DNA of 64,000 nucleotides from assembly GCA_930367205.1 (NCBI GenBank), contig OV884014.1:116319768-116383767 (forward strand). The letters are read 5' to 3'. Below, piece by piece: positions 58,451-64,000 of the stretch. Position 1 is the first letter of the stretch, and each line of letters opens with the position of its first letter. Position numbers and translations under genes: made by a program. The notes below the pieces were generated by a model that saw only the letters and a list, made by a program, of their open reading frames with translations, was not told the origin of the DNA and searched no databases. This stretch comes from Acanthosoma haemorrhoidale (lineage: Eukaryota > Arthropoda > Insecta > Hemiptera > Acanthosomatidae).

Positions 58451-60944
58451 TAATGGCATCGATAGACCTTTCAAACGAATACAAATTTTCGATGATATCT
58501 CACACACGCTTTATTTTATTTAAATTTAAAGACAGGAAGCGCTTAATGATGGACCCCTTACTACTACGTTAAGCGAACTAGGTTTTTTCTTTGAATATTT
58601 ACCAATGCTTCCTGCGTATTGATAACCTAATCTATCTGATATACAACTGTATCCGAATACATAAAACTGCAAGGGAATAAATAAAGGATGCATCTTTTCT
58701 AAGGTTACATACATCCAGCTTACTTACTCACAAACGCCGAATAATGAGAATACTTGAATTGCAGGGATGCCATCTAACTATTCAACTACTGACCTGTTTG
58801 TTCTCAAACTGAAGTTGTGCTTCAAACTATATCTTACTCAAAATAATTTTCTATTGCCCCAATTTAAATATAAACCCAAATTAACTTCCCTTAGTGAACT
58901 AACGTGGATATCAAAATGGAATGGATCCATTTATATAAAATAGAAATTTATATATTACATTTTATTACTAATGTTTTACTGAAAGAATGGGTACTTTGAT
59001 TGAATTTAAATAATGTGAAGATTACACAGATCTTATTAGCTATTATTAACTATAAAACTTATCTCTTACTGAAATACATCGATAGATTCAAGATGAAGAC
59101 GTGAGACCAAGTCTCAGAGGTCTGCCCGAGACCAGTCATCAGCACAGCAAGCTGCTAAGGAAGACCTCCACACTGTATCGTATCGTCCAGAAGTATTTGT
59201 CTTCTCATGTTGGACCGTATGTCTCTCTCTCTTTCTTCAACAGAAGGTTTTTTTCTTTATAGGCCTTTGTGATCGCGTATGCCTTTTCACGCCATCTTGC
59301 CAATTGGCTACGCACACTATTATCAGGGCACCCTTGCTGATGAGTCCCATATCCTTTCTGGCACTTACTTTCTTGATAGGAAAAAAAGAAGACTTGTAAT
59401 TTGTAAAATTCTCCAGCCCTTAAACGACGCTTCTCAACAGATAGGGCACCCTTGCCTTCATTGGGGAAATCGGGCCACGCTCAAAGCAGGGGTTTATGGC
59501 GTGACGACTCGTAGCCGTTTGTCCCAATTTTACAATCTCTGGCCCTTAACATTACAATACGAGTCTTAATTACAGCTTACTACTTTACATTTGTATTTCT
59601 GAATGATACACAAAATTCTGCTCTATAAGTATGTCTTGAGATCCTTTAGGTTTGTAATCATTACTTTGTTTATAGAAATAAATATATCTCCAATATTTAC
59701 ATAATAAAACTAATCTAGTAAAATTAGATGCTAATAGACATTTCTTGACAATAAGTTATACCCTAAAGCCCGTTTGTTTAGGTAATTTATCTATCTTAGA
59801 AATATTTTGAAGTAATGGATGTTATAAATTTTTTGATCATAGTTGGCTTGTTTGTAGTGTACCTTTGTTTGCCAAGTATTATTCATATAAACTTATTTTG
59901 GATTATTTTGATGTGAGTTCTGTCATGGAGGGCAATTCTATGTGGAACCAGGTTCCTGTTTAAAACACCATTCGGATTGATCCCTTAAACGGACCCTAAA
60001 AGAACATTAACGATATCGTCGTTTCGAACGTTAATTATCTCCAAGGTAGTTATCAATACCATTAGTAATTTTCAAACGTACACTGTCATTATATTGACAT
60101 TAATGCATAATGCGAGATTGTGGGCGGAATAGAACCTCATGCCTATGCAGCTGCTAGTCGGGTAAGGCAACCACCAAACCAGCAGATATGGAGGAAAATA
60201 TAAATATTAATGTGTAGAATACATAAAATAAAATGATTCTTTGGTCACCCATATCCAGAAAAATCACGATTAATCTAGTTTCACTGCATTCCTAGGCTAT
60301 TTTCTACCCGCCTTGATATTGTCTGTAGTATACATATCTACATCATATTTTCATTCAATTGATATTATAACAATTTTTAATGTTTAATTAAATGTAATGT
60401 TTCGGTTTCTACTCATTTTGTCCATTGTTTATTCGATAGAAGCCTAATAATTGATTAAAAATTATTCTATTTATCATTAATTAGAAAAAGTTAATACGAA
60501 ATTATTAATTATTGTGAGTTCATCGCTAGCCAAGATTAAATCAAAATATATTTTGAAACTTTATGTAATCTTAACATCTCTTTTTCATCAACCCGTACCG
60601 ATCTCCCAACAAACGCGTTGACTCATTAAGATTATTGATTTCAATTCTTAAATAATTTTACAAGTTTATTTCCAATATAATATACCTGATACAAATAATA
60701 AATTATGAAATTAATAACTGGTTGACCTGGGGGAGGAAAGATGGATTTGGGGAGGCCCCTTCCAGGAAATTAACCCTTGATGGGAATCGGTGCCCTCGCC
60801 TGATTAACTTCTCTTCTGTTGGCTCTTCTGGTTCATATTTCCATACCCTCTTCCTTCAGGCATCGAATCAAAAGGAATAATTTCTGATTATTCAATACAT
60901 AATGGCCAGTTAGGGTATTTAATTATTATACCTGGTATTTATTT
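58451..60944. other. Non-coding stretch
   Basis: No gene. GC-richer patches lie at 59280-59570 (a 96-codon open frame without a motif) and 60715-60870. The rest is AT-rich. Confidence 0.4.
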
Positions 60945-60999
60945 GTAATAACAAAATAAAATCTGTGTATGTATTTATTTTCACTGAAATGTTTAATCA

Positions 61000-61877
61000 T
61001 TGGGTTGACCAGAAAGTGATTTCGGTTTGCATCAGTAGATAGCGTTATGTTTGTTTCGTTATTCTTTGGCTATCTTAGAATTGTTTCATTTCAGATTTTT
61101 GTAGTCGATACCTTTAGTTTGCTACAGAAAGGAATTCCGTGTAATTTTGTTTACAACTGTCAGTTTTAACATGGAGTGCTCAAATAAGCAATTTTCATAA
61201 AGGCAAGAAAGCGGCTGAGGCTCGCAAAGAGATATGTGAAGTTAATGGTGTTGACTGTTTACCAGGACGCAAGTGTCAGAATTGGTTTAAAAAATTTCAT
61301 TCTGGAGATCTTTCACTCATAGATGACCAATGTTCTGGTCGACCTTCTGAAGTTGATGATGGCAAAATGAAAGCCATAATTGAATCGAATCGTCAATTAA
61401 CAGTGCGAGAGATTAGTAGATAGTAGATAAGAGTTTAATTTCTTACACACATCAATTGAAAATAATATAAGACGTCTTGGACTTGTTAAAAAGCTCGATA
61501 TTTGGGTTCGCGAGGCATCACATATCATTAGCGACACGTACGAAACTATTGTAGCTTGGTTGGGAAGTGATGTTGCATCCCCAAGCCCCGACCTTGCACC
61601 ATCGGATTATCATTTATTTCGAAGTTTACAAAACTTCTTAAATGGTTAAAAGTTCAGTAATAAAGATGACCTCAAATCGCACTTGGTTGAGTTTTTTACT
61701 GATAAGGACCAGAAGTTCTATGAGGACGGGATCATGAAGTTAGCACAAAGATGGCAAAAGGTCATGGAACAGAATGGAAGATATTTGACTGATTAAATTT
61801 TACTTTTTGTATAGAAAAAATTTTATAGAGTTTTTTTTCGCACTAAAAAACCGAAATTACTTTCTTGCCAACCTGAA
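61000..61877 (+). mobile_element. Internally deleted mariner, copy 3, nested in an older repeat
   Basis: This is the third copy of the same deleted mariner (terminal repeats TTGGGTTGACCAGAAAGTGA and CTTTCTTGCCAACCTGAA). It keeps the helix-turn-helix remnant and joins RRLGLVKKLDIWV to the decayed REASH.../SPDLAPSDYH tail, with an extra small deletion at the junction. It interrupts an older repeat. The uninterrupted version of that repeat at about 28262-28340 shows the pre-insertion sequence and a TA target. Confidence 0.9.
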
Positions 61878-62503
61878 TAAAATGAGACATAAATGTAATA
61901 ATTACTGCGACAAAAGTTTATAAACCCAATACATATTTAAAAATGTTAGGATAAAAGAAATAGTAGATATGAATTAACACACATAAAGAAAAACAACACA
62001 GAACGAAAGCAGTACTACATGTATTTCAGACTAAAGTTACAACATGTAAAAACGATGGTTTCCATCGGGGTCAATTTGACTTGCAGATTTTCTGTAACCC
62101 CCATTCTACAGTGCACTTCTGAAATTAACTCTTGATGAAATGTTCTTGACTGGGTTTGTCCCTAGCACTTCTTCTTCCATTTGAGCCGCTGACTCTTCCA
62201 GTCCATCAATGACACGGTTGATAATAGCGATGCTATCAATCAATGACATTTCTTCACTCTCTTATTTTCTAAGAAGACGGTATTTGCCGGAATGTACACC
62301 AGGTGATTCTATGATGACTAGTTAAGTTTACACTTCAATGATTTGGTTATTTTATACTGCCGTAGCGGAAGTTTTCGCAGAACGTCTTGCAGCAGTACTC
62401 AGCTGCCCCATAGCATGTGCCCCAGCTTGTAACTACTGGTTGAGGTTCAAGCATAGTTCCGGATAGTGTTTCTTCACGTCGAATCTGTTTTGAGATCATC
62501 TTA

Positions 62504-62855
62504 AGTTATATAATGCTAAGAATATTGTAATGTTAATGTTATATATAATGCCAAATGTAGAAGGGGGTTGAGCAGAACTGTATACCTGCATTGCGACTTC
62601 ATTTTTAAGTAAGCAACCGTATTCCTTCCAAGAACTCCATCCCAATTCCCGAAACTACCCTTCTCTTATACACATATGTCTCACCTTTGGTCCCCACTTG
62701 TGCACACTTCTTTCCCAGACTCTCGTCCCTAAACACCCGACCCAGTAGTAACGTAACTCTTAATATCTGTATATACCAGTGTTTTGCTTGTACTTCATAA
62801 TGAAGCTTTTCTTATTTTCTTTTAAAATACTCTCCTCTACAAAGATTATTTAACT
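62504..62855 (+). mobile_element. Solo LTR with AGTTA...TAACT ends
   Basis: It starts AGTTATATAATGCTAAGAAT and ends AAAGATTATTTAACT, the clearest pair of short inverted ends in the family. It contains GTATACCTGC, GTAAGCAACCG and an A-rich polyadenylation region (CATAATGAAGC, a changed signal). No internal retrotransposon sequence flanks it. Confidence 0.78.
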
Positions 62856-63220
62856 TTAGATTTCAATGTCTACGTAAGTACCTTCGTGAATAGTTTTTCC
62901 TTAGAGTGCTTTGGTCAGGTATTTTTCTGCCAATATACTTTTCTAAGAAATGATAATTGTTAATTTTTATTATCGTCCGAAACTAAAGCACTGATCAGTT
63001 CAGTTTTTTAAGTTTACTCATGTGACGTGGAATAACTTGAATAACTTTCCTATGCTGTACCAACATGCTGAATAATTTGAAAAAGTAAATTTAGAGAAGC
63101 ACACAGTTCTCAGTCTAATTATCTAAATAAATAACTAAGAAGAAGAACCCAGCACACGTACTATCATTTCTCCAATATTCTCACATTTCAATTGTAGGTA
63201 AATATATAATTTCAATGAAA

Positions 63221-64000
63221 TATGTAATGTATTTAAAATAAAATTAACCTAAATTTACTTAAAATATCTCAGAAAGTCTAGTAATGTGAATTAATATAAA
63301 TCCCAGCCCTAGTAATTATTATTAAGATTATACCACAAAGTTTTTATGTATTTTTTCTTAGCTGAGGTACCCCTCCGAGTCAAATAATGATTGACCGTTA
63401 TATTCACAACTTTTTCTTCAAGCAATACCTTTCCCGTCTGTTCATCTCATATTTTCTCAAATGTACAATTCGTATAAACGACTCCTGGAAGAGTCGAAAT
63501 TTCAGCTTCTTTGTCATATTCAATTACGATTATTGAAAGTAATGTATGTGCCCTCAGAGGGCTAAAGCAATTCCATTGAACTCGAAGATGGTCCCAGGCC
63601 ACTCCGTTACTGTTCAGATTGAGTCCGCAGCTGTTTTGACAGTTGGACAGTTCTTGGATGGCTTTCTGTTTCCCGGCCTGTACTGTCCTGAGGGATGTTC
63701 ACGTTTCTCGTCCTGTGGGTGAGAGAGAGAGTAATACATCTCCAGCATTTCTTCCAGCACAGACTTATGTGTTTGTGTGAAAGTCTAGTGGGAAAGAACA
63801 AGTCTATATGAATACGATAAAAAACATTTAAATTTAGGATTTTTTAAAAATCAACATCAAATTTAATTAAAATCGGCTATAACTGATTTATGGACACAGA
63901 TTCCACTTTGTTGCCTTATCCTATATTTGGCAACTATCCCTTAAAACTTAAAACTGCTCGACTCGCTGAATGCAAATAATACTTTTGTCCAAAGCTATCT
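63221..64000. other. Non-coding stretch at the right edge
   Basis: AT-rich, then moderately GC-rich at 63560-63720. The minus-strand frame there has no motif. No exon of the RapGAP-like gene could be recognised. Confidence 0.45.

Larger units (their letters stand above)
60945..63220 (+). repeat. Old repeat G, copy interrupted by a mariner and a solo LTR
   Basis: It matches 28262-29180 in order but is diverged. The first break is mariner copy 3 (61000-61877). On its far side the repeat resumes (TAAAATGAGACATAAATGT against TAAAAATGAGAAATATGT). The solo LTR at 62504-62855 lies further along. Confidence 0.55.

Overview
The window looks like about 64 kb of intron from an arthropod nuclear genome, most likely an insect; a hemipteran is possible but that is only an impression from the repeat families. 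It is strongly AT-rich. It has no long open reading frame, and most of its recognisable content is decayed transposable elements: jockey-like LINE tails, internally deleted mariners, a hAT, pogo, Merlin and Tc1-like relics, and solo LTRs. No bacterial gene arrangement, CRISPR array, rRNA or intact tRNA gene is visible. Nearly all short open frames are chance frames or pieces of dead transposons.

The one clear host coding sequence is a 90-bp exon at 42744-42833 (+). It has a textbook acceptor and donor, is open in phase 0, and encodes a complete GoLoco (G-alpha-i/o-Loco) motif ending in the diagnostic Asp-Gln-Arg-Cys. The motif best fits a Rap1 GTPase-activating protein (RapGAP1 family). A second GC-rich candidate exon lies at 14289-14373 (+). 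Its 3' phase is compatible with direct splicing to the GoLoco exon, which would leave a 28-kb intron between them. The catalytic RapGAP domain exons were not seen and should lie to the right of the window.

Layout. 1-8 kb: a LINE tail, a promoter-like patch (about 1.56-1.84 kb), a 0.6-kb direct duplication (2.6 and 7.3 kb) and mariner copy 1 between the duplicates. 9.9-11.0 kb: two LTR copies in inverted orientation. 11.1-14.0 kb: three LINE-A tails, all minus strand. 14.3 kb: candidate exon. 15.0-17.5 kb: three mariner-like relics, including a foldback pair and a 47-bp tandem triplication. 21.2-24.0 kb: a pogo-like transposase relic with a hAT element nested in it, then a Merlin/IS1595-like relic. 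25-36 kb: more LINE-A tails, Tc1/mariner fragments and LTR pieces, separated by non-repetitive GC-richer blocks that look like candidate regulatory or conserved non-coding DNA. 37.3-38.6 kb: a cluster of LINE-B insertions sharing three copies of one 11-bp target site. 39.2 kb: mariner copy 2. 41.4-44.9 kb: three copies of an unclassified repeat around the GoLoco exon. 45-50.8 kb: unclassified repeats, a 0.4-kb-armed inverted repeat with a LINE and (AT)35 inside, and a compact 176-bp palindrome. 55.4-58.5 kb: a LINE-B copy, a tRNA-derived SINE-like fragment and a deleted mariner-like element. 60.9-63.2 kb: an old repeat carrying nested mariner copy 3 and a solo LTR.

The genes do not form a pathway. 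The picture is one large transposon-filled signalling gene in which young insertions sit inside older ones, so relative insertion order can be read. I found no convincing novel molecular system. The most useful observations are the GoLoco exon, the phase-compatible candidate exon, the three mariner copies sharing one internal deletion, and the nested or empty-site pairs.
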